NCBI RefSeq assembly: GCF_002222595.2
Contig: NZ_CP022413.2
Coordinates: 2,721,001 to 2,785,000 of the forward strand
Source: Blautia hansenii DSM 20583
GTDB taxonomy: Bacteria > Bacillota > Clostridia > Lachnospirales > Lachnospiraceae
Length of the DNA: 64,000 nt
Reading direction: 5' to 3'
A program made the translations under genes and the position numbers. The notes beneath the pieces are model-generated. The model searched no databases. It was given only the letters and a program-made list of their open reading frames with translations, and was not told the DNA's origin. Positions 26,660 to 39,924 of the stretch are shown here, piece by piece; position 1 is the first letter of the stretch, and each line of letters begins with the position of its first letter.

Positions 26660-27844
26660 TTATGAAAGTAATTTAACAATTCTTTTTGCTGCTTCTTTTG
26701 TATCTTCCGGAGAACTGAACGTTGAGAATCTAAAATATCCTTCTCCACAAGCTCCAAACCCCTCTCCTGGTGTTCCTACTACTTGAATTTCCTGTAACAG
26801 ATAGTCAAAAAACTCCCAGCTTTTCATTCCTCTCGGACATTTCATCCAAATATAAGGGGCATTTTTCCCTCCACAGTACCAAATTCCAAGCTGATCCAAG
26901 GCCTGCATCAATACTTTTGCATTTTTCTTATAAATCTGTATATTTTCATGAATTTGTTTCTGACCTTCTTCTGAAAAAACTGCTGCTCCACCTTTCTGAA
27001 TAATATAAGATACACCATTTGTTTTTGTTGTACGATTTCGCACCCACATCTCATTCATATTCATCCCATTACGCTTCAATGCTTTTGGTATAATGGTATA
27101 ACCAAGTCTGGTTCCCGTGAAGCCGGCAGTTTTTGAAAAAGAGCAAATTTCTATGGCACATGTTTCTGCTCCATCCAGTTCAAAAATACTATGTGGAAGT
27201 ATTTCATCCTCAATAAAGGCCTCATATGCCGCATCGAAAAGAATAATGGAACCTCTCTTATTTGCATAATTGACCCATGCCTGAAGTTGACTACGTGAAA
27301 AAACAGCTCCAGTAGGATTATTTGGTGAACAAATATAAATAATATCTGCTTCTGTTTTCTCATTTGGTTCAGGCAAAAATTCATTTTCCTCTCCTGAAAC
27401 CAAATACATAATCTTTCTTCCTGCCATCACATTTGCGTCTACATACGCCGGATAAGCTGGCTCAATTACCAATACCTGATTAGAGCGATCAAATAAATCC
27501 AAAATATCTCCCAATTCATCACTTGCTCCGCTTGATACAAAAATTTCCTCCGCTGATAAAGAAATACCTCTTTTTGCATAATATTTTACAATCGCTTCTC
27601 TTAAAAATGGAGCACCACATTCTGGCATATATCCATGAAAACTACTTTTTGAAGCTTGATCATCCACAGCCTCATGCAATGCTTTAATCACTGCATCACA
27701 CAATGGTAATGAAACATCTCCAATTCCCATTCTTAAAAGTTTTACTCCCGGATGGTTCTCTACATACGTTCTGGTTTTCTGGGCTATATTATAAAAAAGG
27801 TATGAGTCTTTCAATTCATTGTAATACATATTAGGTTTTACCAT
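26660..27844 (-). CDS. dapL: LL-diaminopimelate aminotransferase-type enzyme (class I/II aminotransferase)
   Basis: 394 residues. The PLP-binding lysine is in CSFSKTAGFTGTRLGY; other motifs are RMGIGDVSLPLCDAV, HGYMPECGAPFLREAI, SSGASDELGDIL, CSPNNPTGAVF and the substrate carboxylate arginine in GYFRFSTFS. These are the features of DapL, which turns tetrahydrodipicolinate and glutamate into LL-diaminopimelate for lysine and cell wall. As a glutamate-dependent aminotransferase it fits the nitrogen block. It follows purF by 14 bp and ends the pyrG operon. A related aminotransferase with another substrate is possible. Confidence 0.85.
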   Translation of the reverse strand: MVKPNMYYNELKDSYLFYNIAQKTRTYVENHPGVKLLRMGIGDVSLPLCDAVIKALHEAVDDQASKSSFHGYMPECGAPFLREAIVKYYAKRGISLSAEEIFVSSGASDELGDILDLFDRSNQVLVIEPAYPAYVDANVMAGRKIMYLVSGEENEFLPEPNEKTEADIIYICSPNNPTGAVFSRSQLQAWVNYANKRGSIILFDAAYEAFIEDEILPHSIFELDGAETCAIEICSFSKTAGFTGTRLGYTIIPKALKRNGMNMNEMWVRNRTTKTNGVSYIIQKGGAAVFSEEGQKQIHENIQIYKKNAKVLMQALDQLGIWYCGGKNAPYIWMKCPRGMKSWEFFDYLLQEIQVVGTPGEGFGACGEGYFRFSTFSSPEDTKEAAKRIVKLLS

Positions 27845-27858
27845 ACTCTATTCCTCCA

Positions 27859-30886
<3,028 letters not shown>

Positions 30887-30937
30887 TCACTTCCTTCCTT
30901 TATTTTCTGTTTCATAAAATACAATTTCCCATCAAAC

Positions 30938-30991
30938 AAAAAGGCAAAAGTGCCTTTAAGTTTCTTTTAACTTAAAGACGCCTTTGCCTTT
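30938..30991 (-). promoter_or_regulatory. pyrG leader: ANTAR-type hexaloop hairpin overlapping an intrinsic terminator
   Basis: On the minus strand, AAAGGC-AAAGGC-GUCUUU (30991-30974) can fold into a 6-bp hairpin with six-base loop AAAGGC, which has A at position 1 and G at position 4. The same bases form the 5' arm of a long terminator stem (AAAGGCAAA... with ...UUUUGCCUUU) that ends in UUUUUG near 30938. The two structures exclude each other, as in ANTAR-controlled antitermination. Confidence 0.78.
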
Positions 30992-31000
30992 ACGCACGCT

Positions 31001-31029
31001 ATTTTACCTCTTATGATTTCTCTTGTCAA
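31001..31029 (-). promoter_or_regulatory. Promoter of pyrG-purF-dapL
   Basis: TTGACA (31029-31024), a 17-bp spacer and TAAAAT (31006-31001) on the minus strand. The predicted start lies about 4 to 5 bases before the hexaloop hairpin. Confidence 0.8.
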
Positions 31030-31035
31030 TCTATT

Positions 31036-32408
<1,373 letters not shown>

Positions 32409-32410
32409 TT

Positions 32411-32473
32411 ACCTACTAATTTAATAGGTTTGTTTTTGCATTATATTTCCTTTCACCTACTATATCAATAGGT
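32411..32473 (-). promoter_or_regulatory. Promoter with two Rrf2/CymR-like operator boxes
   Basis: Two 19-bp inverted repeats, ACCTATTAAATTAGTAGGT (32429-32411) and ACCTATTGATATAGTAGGT (32473-32455), lie 44 bp apart. The second contains a -35 box TTGATA that is 17 bp from TATAAT; the first lies just past the predicted start. This is a typical repressor layout. Their owner would be the Rrf2 protein whose remnant is fused to the pseudogene. Confidence 0.65.
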
Positions 32474-32489
32474 ATTTCGAGATTTTCTT

Positions 32490-34070
32490 TTATTTCCCAC
32501 TGTCACCATAATTGGCAAGGACTCTTGCGGAAGGATCTTTTACATTACATCCTTCCCATTCCGCATTCGGCATCCAGAAATCTACGACCATCTCAGATTG
32601 TCCCTTATAGTACTTTTCAAAAATTTCTCTGTACAATAAAGATTCTTTGGTAAATGGTATGGCATGTACATAATTTTCACATCTGCTTTCAAACTCTTCA
32701 TCTGTATACTTATCTTCTGCATATTGCTTCAAATAATCAACTAAAGAATGTCCTACTGCATCTGAAAATGCAGCTTTTTCTCTCCAAAGAATTTCCTCCG
32801 GCAGATAATTATCTTTTTCAAATGCATGACGCAACAGATATTTTCCTTTTCCATAGATGTTAATCTTCATCTCTGGATTTATTGCCATTACATATTTTAC
32901 AAAATCGAGATCTCCAAAAGGAACTCTTGCTTCCAATGAATTTACAGATATACAGCGGTCCGCACGAAGAACATCATACATATGAATTTCACGTATTCGT
33001 TTCTGAGATTCTCGTTGAAAAGCTTCTGCATTTGGTGCAAAATCTGTGTACTTATATCCAAATAATTCATCAGAAATCTCCCCTGTTAAAAGGACTCGGA
33101 TATCCGTGTGTTCATGGATTGCTTTACACACCAAATACATTCCCATAGAGGCACGAATTGTTGTGATGTCGTATGTTCCCAATAAATAAATAACTGTTTC
33201 CAGTGAGGCAAGTACTTCCTGCGGTGTCATATACACTTCTGTATGATCACTACCGATGTAATCTGACACTTGCCTTGCATATTTTAAATCAATGGCATCT
33301 TCACTCATACCAATGGCAAAAGTTTTAATTGGTTCTTTGGTTTTTTTCGCCGCAATTGCACATACTAGAGAAGAGTCCAGTCCACCCGAAAGCAGAAATC
33401 CTACTTTAGCGTCTGATACAAGACGTTTTTCCACAGCAGTTATAAGCTTATCGTGAATTTTTCCACAAATTTTTTCCATACTGTCGTTGCAAACTTCGTC
33501 TACCTTTGTAATATCATGATAACAGATGAATTGGCCATCTTTATAATAGTGTCCTGGTGGAAAAGGCATAATCTTCTTTGCAATTCCTATCAGATTTTTG
33601 GGTTCACTGGCAAAAACAACAGCTCCTTCTTTGTCATAACCATAATATAATGGTCTAATTCCAATAGGATCTCTTGCAGCAATGAATTTTTCTGTTTTAC
33701 CATCATAAATGATACAGGCAAACTCTGCATCCAGCATAGAAAACATATCTGTACCATATTCCTGATACAGCGGTAAAAGTATTTCACAATCTGAGTCACT
33801 TTCAAATGTATATTTATCTGACAATTCTTTCTTTAATTTCTCAAATCCATAAATCTCTCCATTACAGACTACATAATTTTTTCCATACTGAAACGGCTGC
33901 ATACCAGACGGGGTCAACCCCATGATTGAAAGTCTGTGAAATCCGAGAATACCTTTTTCTGTCTTCACTACACGGCTGTCATCCGGACCTCTTGATTTTG
34001 TCTTTTCAAACCCTTTCATAAAATCATAAAAAGAAATGCTGCGGCTGCAATAACCCATAATAGAACACAT
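32490..34070 (-). CDS. asnB: Asparagine synthase, glutamine-hydrolysing
   Basis: 526 residues. The class II glutaminase starts with the nucleophile C2 (MCSIMGYCS) and has KSRGPDDSR, GFHRLSIMG, and VCNGEIYGFE. The synthetase half has the pyrophosphate loop VGFLLSGGLDSSLVCAIAAK and LLTGEISDELFGYKY. It makes asparagine from aspartate with glutamine nitrogen. It starts 34 bp after glnN on the same strand without a terminator between, so it belongs to the glnN transcript and its antitermination control. Length is typical of the AsnB of E. coli type. Confidence 0.95.
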   Translation of the reverse strand: MCSIMGYCSRSISFYDFMKGFEKTKSRGPDDSRVVKTEKGILGFHRLSIMGLTPSGMQPFQYGKNYVVCNGEIYGFEKLKKELSDKYTFESDSDCEILLPLYQEYGTDMFSMLDAEFACIIYDGKTEKFIAARDPIGIRPLYYGYDKEGAVVFASEPKNLIGIAKKIMPFPPGHYYKDGQFICYHDITKVDEVCNDSMEKICGKIHDKLITAVEKRLVSDAKVGFLLSGGLDSSLVCAIAAKKTKEPIKTFAIGMSEDAIDLKYARQVSDYIGSDHTEVYMTPQEVLASLETVIYLLGTYDITTIRASMGMYLVCKAIHEHTDIRVLLTGEISDELFGYKYTDFAPNAEAFQRESQKRIREIHMYDVLRADRCISVNSLEARVPFGDLDFVKYVMAINPEMKINIYGKGKYLLRHAFEKDNYLPEEILWREKAAFSDAVGHSLVDYLKQYAEDKYTDEEFESRCENYVHAIPFTKESLLYREIFEKYYKGQSEMVVDFWMPNAEWEGCNVKDPSARVLANYGDSGK

Positions 34071-34104
34071 CTGAATATACCTCCGTAATTTACTAAATAC
34101 TGAT

Positions 34105-36201
34105 TTATTTTACGCCAAACAACAAGTCACTGTAAGTTGGAAACGGCCAGTATTTCTTTGCTGTCATTGTTTCCGCCTCGTCACAGGCAACTCGGAGTTC
34201 ACACATTTTACTTAAAATTATATCTCTTATCATATAAGCTTCTTCTTCAATATCTCCGGCGCTCTGTAATTTCAATACAGCATCTTCCAGCTCTTCTGCT
34301 CTGACTGCAATCTGCTCTTCCAGTCTGGATAGCTTCTTTAATAAATCATTTTCATATCTGCAGGAAATCAATGCATCTACTGTTTGCTTTGCCACTGCTG
34401 TATTCGCCAGTTCAAGGACATAGGAACTTACTGCCGGAGCAATTTCTGTTTTTGCCATGTCAATCATAGTATTTGCTTCAATTAATACCGTTTTGCAATA
34501 GTTGTCCAGCATAATTTCACATCTGGACTTTAATTCTGCCTCTGAAAATATTTTATGAGATGTCAACATCCGTACATTTTTTTCATCTAAAAGATGAGGC
34601 ATACAGTCTGGTGTTGTACGATAATTAAGCAATCCTCGTTTTTCTGTTGCTTCTTTAATCCATGTATCATCATAGCCATTGCCGTTGAAAATAATATGTT
34701 TATGATCTTTAATCGTTTTTCTGATCATTTCATGTAGTGTATCCTCAAAATTCTCTGCTTTTTCCAGCCTGTCCGCATAAATTTTCAAGCTTTCTGCCAC
34801 TGCACTATTGAGCATAATATTTGCACATGCGATACTGTTAGATGATCCCAACATGCGAAACTCAAATTTATTTCCGGTAAATGCAAATGGAGAAGTACGA
34901 TTGCGGTCTGTAGTGTCTCGATTAAATTTGGGAAGCACATCTACTCCCAACTTCATCTGAGTCTTCTTCGTTCCTTCATACGTGACACCTGTCTCAATAG
35001 CTTCCAGTACTGCATTCAATTCATCTCCAAGAAAAACAGAAACAACTGCCGGAGGTGCCTCATTCGCCCCCAATCTGTGATCATTTCCTGCAGTTGCAAC
35101 TGAAAGCCGCAGCAAATCCTGATAATCATCCACTGCTTTAATAACTGCACATAAGAACAATAAAAACTGTGCATTTTCATAAGGAGTATCTCCTGGTGAC
35201 AATAAATTTACACCTTTGTCTGTCGCAATCGACCAGTTATTATGTTTTCCACTACCGTTTACACCTGCGAACGGTTTCTCATGAAGTAAACATACAAGTC
35301 CATTTTTTTCTGCGACCTTCTGCATAACTTCCATTGTCAGCTGATTATGGTCTGTTGCAATATTAGTTGTGGTATAAATAGGAGCTAATTCATGCTGTGC
35401 CGGAGCCACTTCATTATGTTCTGTTTTAGCCAGAATACCCAATTTCCATAGTTCTTCATTTAATTCTTCCATATATGCAGCAACCCTAGGCTTAATCACA
35501 CCAAAGTAATGATCATCCATCTCCTGTCCCTTCGGTGGTTTTGCTCCAAAAAGAGTTCGTCCTGTAAATCGAAGGTCTTTTCTCTGTTCATACATTTCCT
35601 TTGTAATGAGGAAATACTCCTGCTCCGGTCCTACAGAAGTACGTACACATTTCACCGCATCATTTCCAAACAGATGAAGGATGCGAAGTGCCTGTCTGTT
35701 TAAGGCTTCCATGGAACGAAGTAATGGTGTTTTCTTATCCAGAGCCTCTCCACCATAAGAACAGAATGCCGTAGGAATACATAATGTTTTCCCTTTTATA
35801 AATGCATATGAAGTAGGATCCCACGCAGTATATCCTCGTGCTTCAAAAGTTGCGCGCAACCCTCCTGATGGAAAAGAAGATGCATCCGGTTCCCCTTTAA
35901 TCAATTCTTTTCCAGAAAATTCCATAATCACGCCTCCATCTGGGGATGGGGAAATAAAACTGTCATGTTTCTCCGCTGTTACGCCGGTAAGCGGCTGAAA
36001 CCAATGAGTATAATGCGTGGCGCCATTTGCAACTGCCCAGTCCTTCATTGCTGCTGCAACCGCATTTGCCACGCTAATATCAAGTTTTGCTCCCTTATCA
36101 ATGGTCTTTCTTAAGGAGTTGTAAACCTCAGCTGATAAATTTGCTTTCATCACTCTGTCATCAAAAACCATACATCCAAAAAAGTCTGAAATATTTTTCA
36201 T
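34105..36201 (-). CDS. glnN: Glutamine synthetase type III
   Basis: 698 residues, the length of the large GSIII class (about 700) and clearly different from GSI at 39925. Family signatures are visible: [22 protein letters not shown], the metal-binding [40 protein letters not shown], the nucleotide motif GSGKHNNWS and the arginine motif [21 protein letters not shown]. The enzyme joins ammonia to glutamate with ATP. Together with asnB it forms an operon behind a leader with two hexaloop-terminator units. Two kinds of glutamine synthetase in one locus are not rare in clostridia. Confidence 0.96.
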   Translation of the reverse strand: MKNISDFFGCMVFDDRVMKANLSAEVYNSLRKTIDKGAKLDISVANAVAAAMKDWAVANGATHYTHWFQPLTGVTAEKHDSFISPSPDGGVIMEFSGKELIKGEPDASSFPSGGLRATFEARGYTAWDPTSYAFIKGKTLCIPTAFCSYGGEALDKKTPLLRSMEALNRQALRILHLFGNDAVKCVRTSVGPEQEYFLITKEMYEQRKDLRFTGRTLFGAKPPKGQEMDDHYFGVIKPRVAAYMEELNEELWKLGILAKTEHNEVAPAQHELAPIYTTTNIATDHNQLTMEVMQKVAEKNGLVCLLHEKPFAGVNGSGKHNNWSIATDKGVNLLSPGDTPYENAQFLLFLCAVIKAVDDYQDLLRLSVATAGNDHRLGANEAPPAVVSVFLGDELNAVLEAIETGVTYEGTKKTQMKLGVDVLPKFNRDTTDRNRTSPFAFTGNKFEFRMLGSSNSIACANIMLNSAVAESLKIYADRLEKAENFEDTLHEMIRKTIKDHKHIIFNGNGYDDTWIKEATEKRGLLNYRTTPDCMPHLLDEKNVRMLTSHKIFSEAELKSRCEIMLDNYCKTVLIEANTMIDMAKTEIAPAVSSYVLELANTAVAKQTVDALISCRYENDLLKKLSRLEEQIAVRAEELEDAVLKLQSAGDIEEEAYMIRDIILSKMCELRVACDEAETMTAKKYWPFPTYSDLLFGVK

Positions 36202-36221
36202 AATGCCACTCCTCTCAATTT

Positions 36222-36338
36222 AAAAAGGCAAGAATATCTTTCCCGATACTTTTCTCTGTATCTGAAAGACATCCTTGCCTTTTGTATTAAAATAAAAAAC
36301 GCCTCTGAGATTTATATCTCAAAGACGCCCTTGCCTTT
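36222..36338 (-). promoter_or_regulatory. glnN leader: two tandem hexaloop-terminator units
   Basis: Unit 1: hairpin AAAGGC-AAGGGC-GUCUUU (36338-36321; loop A1, G4) overlaps a 13-bp terminator (36328-36299, AUAA loop) followed by UUUUUUAUUUU. Unit 2: hairpin AAAGGC-AAGGAU-GUCUUU (36282-36265; loop A1, G4) overlaps a terminator of about 20 bp (36283-36222) ending UUUUU. In both the hexaloop hairpin and the terminator use the same GUCUUU bases and cannot coexist. The glnN ribosome binding site GAGAGGAG follows the second unit. Confidence 0.82.
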
Positions 36339-36347
36339 ACGTGTTGG

Positions 36348-36376
36348 ATAATACACCTCGCAAATTTATTTGTCAA
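36348..36376 (-). promoter_or_regulatory. Promoter of glnN-asnB
   Basis: TTGACA (36376-36371), 17-bp spacer, TATTAT (36353-36348) on the minus strand; the first hexaloop hairpin begins about 3 bases past the predicted start. The divergent glt promoter begins 40 bp away. Confidence 0.8.
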
Positions 36377-36415
36377 TCCCTTTTTTTATTTTTTCTCATT
36401 TTGCAATTATCACTC

Positions 36416-36444
36416 TTGACAAAACTGACCATACGCTGTATATA
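36416..36444 (+). promoter_or_regulatory. Promoter of the glt-glnA-ANTAR operon
   Basis: TTGACA (36416-36421), 17-bp spacer, TATATA (36439-36444). The predicted start near 36451 is at the foot of the hexaloop hairpin. Confidence 0.8.
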
Positions 36445-36452
36445 TATGGAAT

Positions 36453-36525
36453 ATGAGCAAAGGTGTTCATTTTTCGTACAGATTTTTTCTGTCCTTAAAA
36501 TGAATGCCTTTTTTATTTATTTTGA
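36453..36525 (+). promoter_or_regulatory. glt leader: ANTAR-type hexaloop hairpin overlapping a terminator
   Basis: AUGAGC-AAAGGU-GUUCAU (36453-36470) folds as a 6-bp hairpin with loop AAAGGU (A1, G4). Bases 36459-36473 instead pair with 36497-36511 in a 15-bp terminator stem followed by TTTTATTTATTTT. The stem bases differ from those of the pyrG and glnN hairpins while the loop keeps A1 and G4, which argues for selection on the structure and loop. Confidence 0.8.
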
Positions 36526-36543
36526 AAGGAAGGTGCAGATAAT

Positions 36544-37641
36544 ATGAAATTTGAAGGTCAGGTAAGAATTCCTTCCGGATGTGCAATCTCAGCAGTAATT
36601 TCCAAAGAAGGAAATAAAATGTCCGGAGAAATGATTATAAACTCCATGAAGCCTATGCATGACCGCTCTAATGGATTAGGCGGAGGTTTTGCCGGTTACG
36701 GTATTTACCCTCAATATAAAGATTTTTATGCATTACATATGTTTTTTGATACCAGAGACACAAGGAAAAAATGTGAAGCTTTTTTAAAAGATCAATTTGA
36801 AATTGTCCAGTCTGAAATCATTCCAACCCGTAAAATACCGGTAATTACAAATGAACCCATTATATGGCGATATTTTGTTGCCCCCCTCCAATCTGTTTTA
36901 ACCTCTCTGCAACTAGACGAAAATGAATTTGTTGCCCGAACAGTTATGAAAATAAATGCAGAAATGCCCGGCGCCTATGTTTTCTCCAGCGGAAAAAATA
37001 TGGGAACCTTCAAAGCTGTGGGGTTTCCTGAAGATGTAGGGATTTTTTATAAACTGGATGAATATGAGGGATATTCCTGGACTGCTCACGGACGTTATCC
37101 AACAAACACTCCTGGCTGGTGGGGCGGTGCACATCCATTTACACTACTTGATTATTCTATTGTACATAATGGTGAAATTTCATCTTATGATGCGAATCGC
37201 CGATTTATGGAAATGTTCGGCTACAAATGTACACTCCAAACCGATACAGAAGTTATTACTTACATCATGGATTATCTGCTCCGTATACAGGGACTCACCC
37301 TTGGAGAAGCTGCAAGCGTCATTGCTGCTCCTTTCTGGAGTACTATTGAAGCAAAAACAGATTTGAATGACCAGCAAAAACACACTTATCTCCGAACTAT
37401 ATTCCCAAGTCTGCTTATAACCGGTCCTTTTTCTATTGTTTTAGGTTTTAATGGGGGACTAATGGCATTAAATGACCGACTTAAATTACGTTCTATGGTT
37501 GTCGGTGAAAAAAAAGACAAAGTATTTATCGCCAGTGAAGAAGCTGCAATCCGAACCATGGAACCGAATGCAGAAAACATTTGGTCTCCTGCCGGCGGTG
37601 AACCGGTTATCATAAAAGTAAAGGAAGGTGTATTTTTATGA
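36544..37641 (+). CDS. Glutamate synthase, separate glutaminase subunit (archaeal-type split)
   Basis: 365 residues, class II glutamine amidotransferase fold. The likely nucleophile is C13 in RIPSGCAISAVI, which would need removal of the first twelve residues or act internally. Other parts are RSNGLGGGFAGYGIYP, TAHGRYPTNTPGWWGGAHPF and DYSIVHNGEISSYDANRRFME, the usual glutamine-binding strands. It supplies ammonia to the FMN subunit encoded next. It overlaps that gene by 4 bp. This three-piece layout (glutaminase, synthase, GXGXG) is known from archaea, Thermotoga and some clostridia. Confidence 0.88.
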   Translation: MKFEGQVRIPSGCAISAVISKEGNKMSGEMIINSMKPMHDRSNGLGGGFAGYGIYPQYKDFYALHMFFDTRDTRKKCEAFLKDQFEIVQSEIIPTRKIPVITNEPIIWRYFVAPLQSVLTSLQLDENEFVARTVMKINAEMPGAYVFSSGKNMGTFKAVGFPEDVGIFYKLDEYEGYSWTAHGRYPTNTPGWWGGAHPFTLLDYSIVHNGEISSYDANRRFMEMFGYKCTLQTDTEVITYIMDYLLRIQGLTLGEAASVIAAPFWSTIEAKTDLNDQQKHTYLRTIFPSLLITGPFSIVLGFNGGLMALNDRLKLRSMVVGEKKDKVFIASEEAAIRTMEPNAENIWSPAGGEPVIIKVKEGVFL

Positions 37642-39143
37642 GCATAGAATTTATCTATCCTGAGTTTGAAATAATAAGAAATGAAAACAGATGTATTACC
37701 TGTCGAATATGCGAACAACAATGTGCCAATGAAGTTCACTTTTACGACAAAGAACATAAAATTATGAAACATGATGAAACAAAATGTGTCAACTGTCAGA
37801 GATGTGTTTCATTCTGTCCTACCAGAGCATTAAAAATTATAAAAAACGAATGTACCCTACGGAAAAATACCAACTGGTCCCAAAACACAGTAAATGAAAT
37901 TTATAAGCAGGCAAACAGTGGCGGTGTCCTTTTATCTTCCATGGGAAATCCAAAATCACTGCCTGTATACTGGGATAAAATCCTTATTAATGCTTCACAA
38001 GTAACAAACCCCTCTATTGATCCTTTGCGCGAACCCATGGAGACTCGTGTGTACCTTGGAAAGAAGCCCTCCAAAATAAATCGTACAGCAGATGGAAAAT
38101 TAGACTGCAAACTTCCTCCCCAGTTGGAACTCTCCATGCCTGTTATGTTCTCTGCCATGAGCTACGGCTCTATCAGCTATAACGCTCATAAATCCCTTGC
38201 TCTGGCAGCAACAGAACTCGGAATTTTGTATAATACCGGAGAAGGTGGATTGCATGAAGACTTCTACTGCTATGGAAAAAATACTATTGTGCAGGTAGCT
38301 TCCGGACGTTTCGGCGTTTACGAAGATTATTTAAAAGCAGGCTCTGCAATAGAAATTAAAATGGGACAAGGTGCAAAACCAGGCATTGGCGGACATCTTC
38401 CCGGTACAAAAATAATCGGTGATGTATCGCGTACCCGCATGATTCCTGAAGGCTCTGATGCAATCTCTCCCGCCCCCCATCATGATATCTACTCTATCGA
38501 GGATTTGCGTCAACTTGTTTTTTCAGTAAAAGAAGCTACACAATACCAAAAACCAGTCATTGTTAAGGTTGCCGCTGTTCATAATATTGCAGCTATTGCA
38601 AGCGGAATTGCCCGCAGCGGAGCTGATATTATTGCCATCGATGGCTTTCGTGGCGGTACAGGAGCTGCACCTACCAGAATCAGAGATAATGTGGGCATCC
38701 CCATTGAACTTGCGCTTGCCTCTGTTGACCAGCGGCTTCGTGACGAAGGCATTCGTAACAATGTATCACTGATAGTGGGCGGAAGTATTCGCAGCGCTGC
38801 TGATGTAGTAAAAGCTATAGCACTGGGCGCAGATGCCTGTTACATAGCTACTGCTGCCCTGCTAGCTCTCGGCTGTCACCTCTGCCGTACCTGTCAAAGC
38901 GGCAAATGCAACTGGGGAATCGCAACTCAAAGACCAGAACTTGTAAAGAGACTTGATCCAGAAATCGGAAAGCAACGCTTAGTTAATCTAATAACCGCAT
39001 GGAACCATGAAATCAAAGAGCTTATGGGTGGCATGGGTATTAATTCAATTGAAGCATTACGAGGAAATCGTCTCATGTTGCGTGGCATCGGGTTAACGGA
39101 AAAAGAACTTGAAATACTTGGTATTTTTCATGCCGGAGAATAA
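37638..39143 (+). CDS. gltB: Glutamate synthase, FMN subunit with two 4Fe-4S clusters
   Basis: 501 residues. The first 80 hold two ferredoxin-type motifs (CITCRICEQQC and CVNCQRCVSFCPT). The rest is the FMN-binding glutamate synthase barrel: MSYGSISYNAHKSLALAA, NTGEGGLHEDF, QGAKPGIGGHLPG, IAIDGFRGGTGAAPT, and a cysteine cluster in GCHLCRTCQSGKC. It makes glutamate from 2-oxoglutarate and ammonia delivered by the glutaminase. No GltD-type NAD(P)H subunit is encoded nearby, so ferredoxin or a distant partner may supply electrons; this last point is inference. Confidence 0.92.
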   Translation: MSIEFIYPEFEIIRNENRCITCRICEQQCANEVHFYDKEHKIMKHDETKCVNCQRCVSFCPTRALKIIKNECTLRKNTNWSQNTVNEIYKQANSGGVLLSSMGNPKSLPVYWDKILINASQVTNPSIDPLREPMETRVYLGKKPSKINRTADGKLDCKLPPQLELSMPVMFSAMSYGSISYNAHKSLALAATELGILYNTGEGGLHEDFYCYGKNTIVQVASGRFGVYEDYLKAGSAIEIKMGQGAKPGIGGHLPGTKIIGDVSRTRMIPEGSDAISPAPHHDIYSIEDLRQLVFSVKEATQYQKPVIVKVAAVHNIAAIASGIARSGADIIAIDGFRGGTGAAPTRIRDNVGIPIELALASVDQRLRDEGIRNNVSLIVGGSIRSAADVVKAIALGADACYIATAALLALGCHLCRTCQSGKCNWGIATQRPELVKRLDPEIGKQRLVNLITAWNHEIKELMGGMGINSIEALRGNRLMLRGIGLTEKELEILGIFHAGE

Positions 39144-39184
39144 TTTCAAAAATATAAACTTTTTTTAGGAAGGTATGGTATAAT

Positions 39185-39907
39185 ATGAAAATCATTAATG
39201 CTGCAAATTTAAATTACAGAGCTGTGAATGAAGCACTGTGCAATGCAGATAAAGACTGTATGATTGAAAGTTGCTGTGGGCAAAGGTTTATTGCTGCAGG
39301 TATGTCTGATAAAAATATTACAATCAATGGCATTCCAGGAAACGCACTGGGTTCCTATTTAAACAATGCCAATATTGTAGTAAATGCCAATGCTCAAGAC
39401 GCTGTGGGCGATACTATGAATGAAGGAAAAATTCTTATACATGGTAATATCGGAGATGCTGCCGGTTACGCTATGCGTGGGGGCAAGATTTATGTAAAAG
39501 GTAACGCAGGATATCGCGCCGGGATTCATATGAAAGCTTATAAAGAAAAAATTCCTGTTATGATTATTGGTGGACATACCGGAAGCTTTCTGGGCGAATA
39601 TCAGGCTGGTGGCATCATTATTGTTCTTGGAATAAACACTGTCGGAAAACCTATAGTAGGGAACTTCCCATGTACCGGAATGCACGGTGGAAAAATGTTT
39701 TTGCGCGGGAATTGCAAAGATATCTGCTTTCCAGAACAAGTTACTGCAAGATACGCAACTTCAAAGGATTTAGATGAAATTATGGAATATCTGTCTGAAT
39801 ACTGTAGAGATTTCACATATTCTATAGATAAGCTTTTATCTGTTCCTTTTACAGTTATTACACCAGACAGTAAAAATCCATACAAACAAATGTATGTGGC
39901 AAATTAA
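39185..39907 (+). CDS. Glutamate synthase, GXGXG-domain subunit
   Basis: 240 residues built from a repeating beta-helix with G-x-x-G spacing (NANAQDAVGDTMNEGKILIHG, GDAAGYAMRGGKIYVKG, GYRAGIHMKAY). This is the third domain of ordinary large glutamate synthases as a separate protein; it holds the ammonia tunnel and the other domains in place. It starts 41 bp after the FMN subunit with an AGGAAGG ribosome binding site. Length is normal for the stand-alone form. Confidence 0.9.
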   Translation: MKIINAANLNYRAVNEALCNADKDCMIESCCGQRFIAAGMSDKNITINGIPGNALGSYLNNANIVVNANAQDAVGDTMNEGKILIHGNIGDAAGYAMRGGKIYVKGNAGYRAGIHMKAYKEKIPVMIIGGHTGSFLGEYQAGGIIIVLGINTVGKPIVGNFPCTGMHGGKMFLRGNCKDICFPEQVTARYATSKDLDEIMEYLSEYCRDFTYSIDKLLSVPFTVITPDSKNPYKQMYVAN

Positions 39908-39924
39908 AGAAAGCAGGTAGTATT

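Noticed and set aside
30938..30991. CTP-sensing reiterative-transcription attenuator of pyrG as in Bacillus subtilis
   Set aside because: No run of G at the predicted transcript start; the leader instead shares the hexaloop layout of glnN and glt.
36222..36525. Glutamine riboswitch or T-box
   Set aside because: No T-box sequence or known glutamine aptamer pattern was seen, and the leaders are too short; the hexaloop plus terminator explains the conserved bases.
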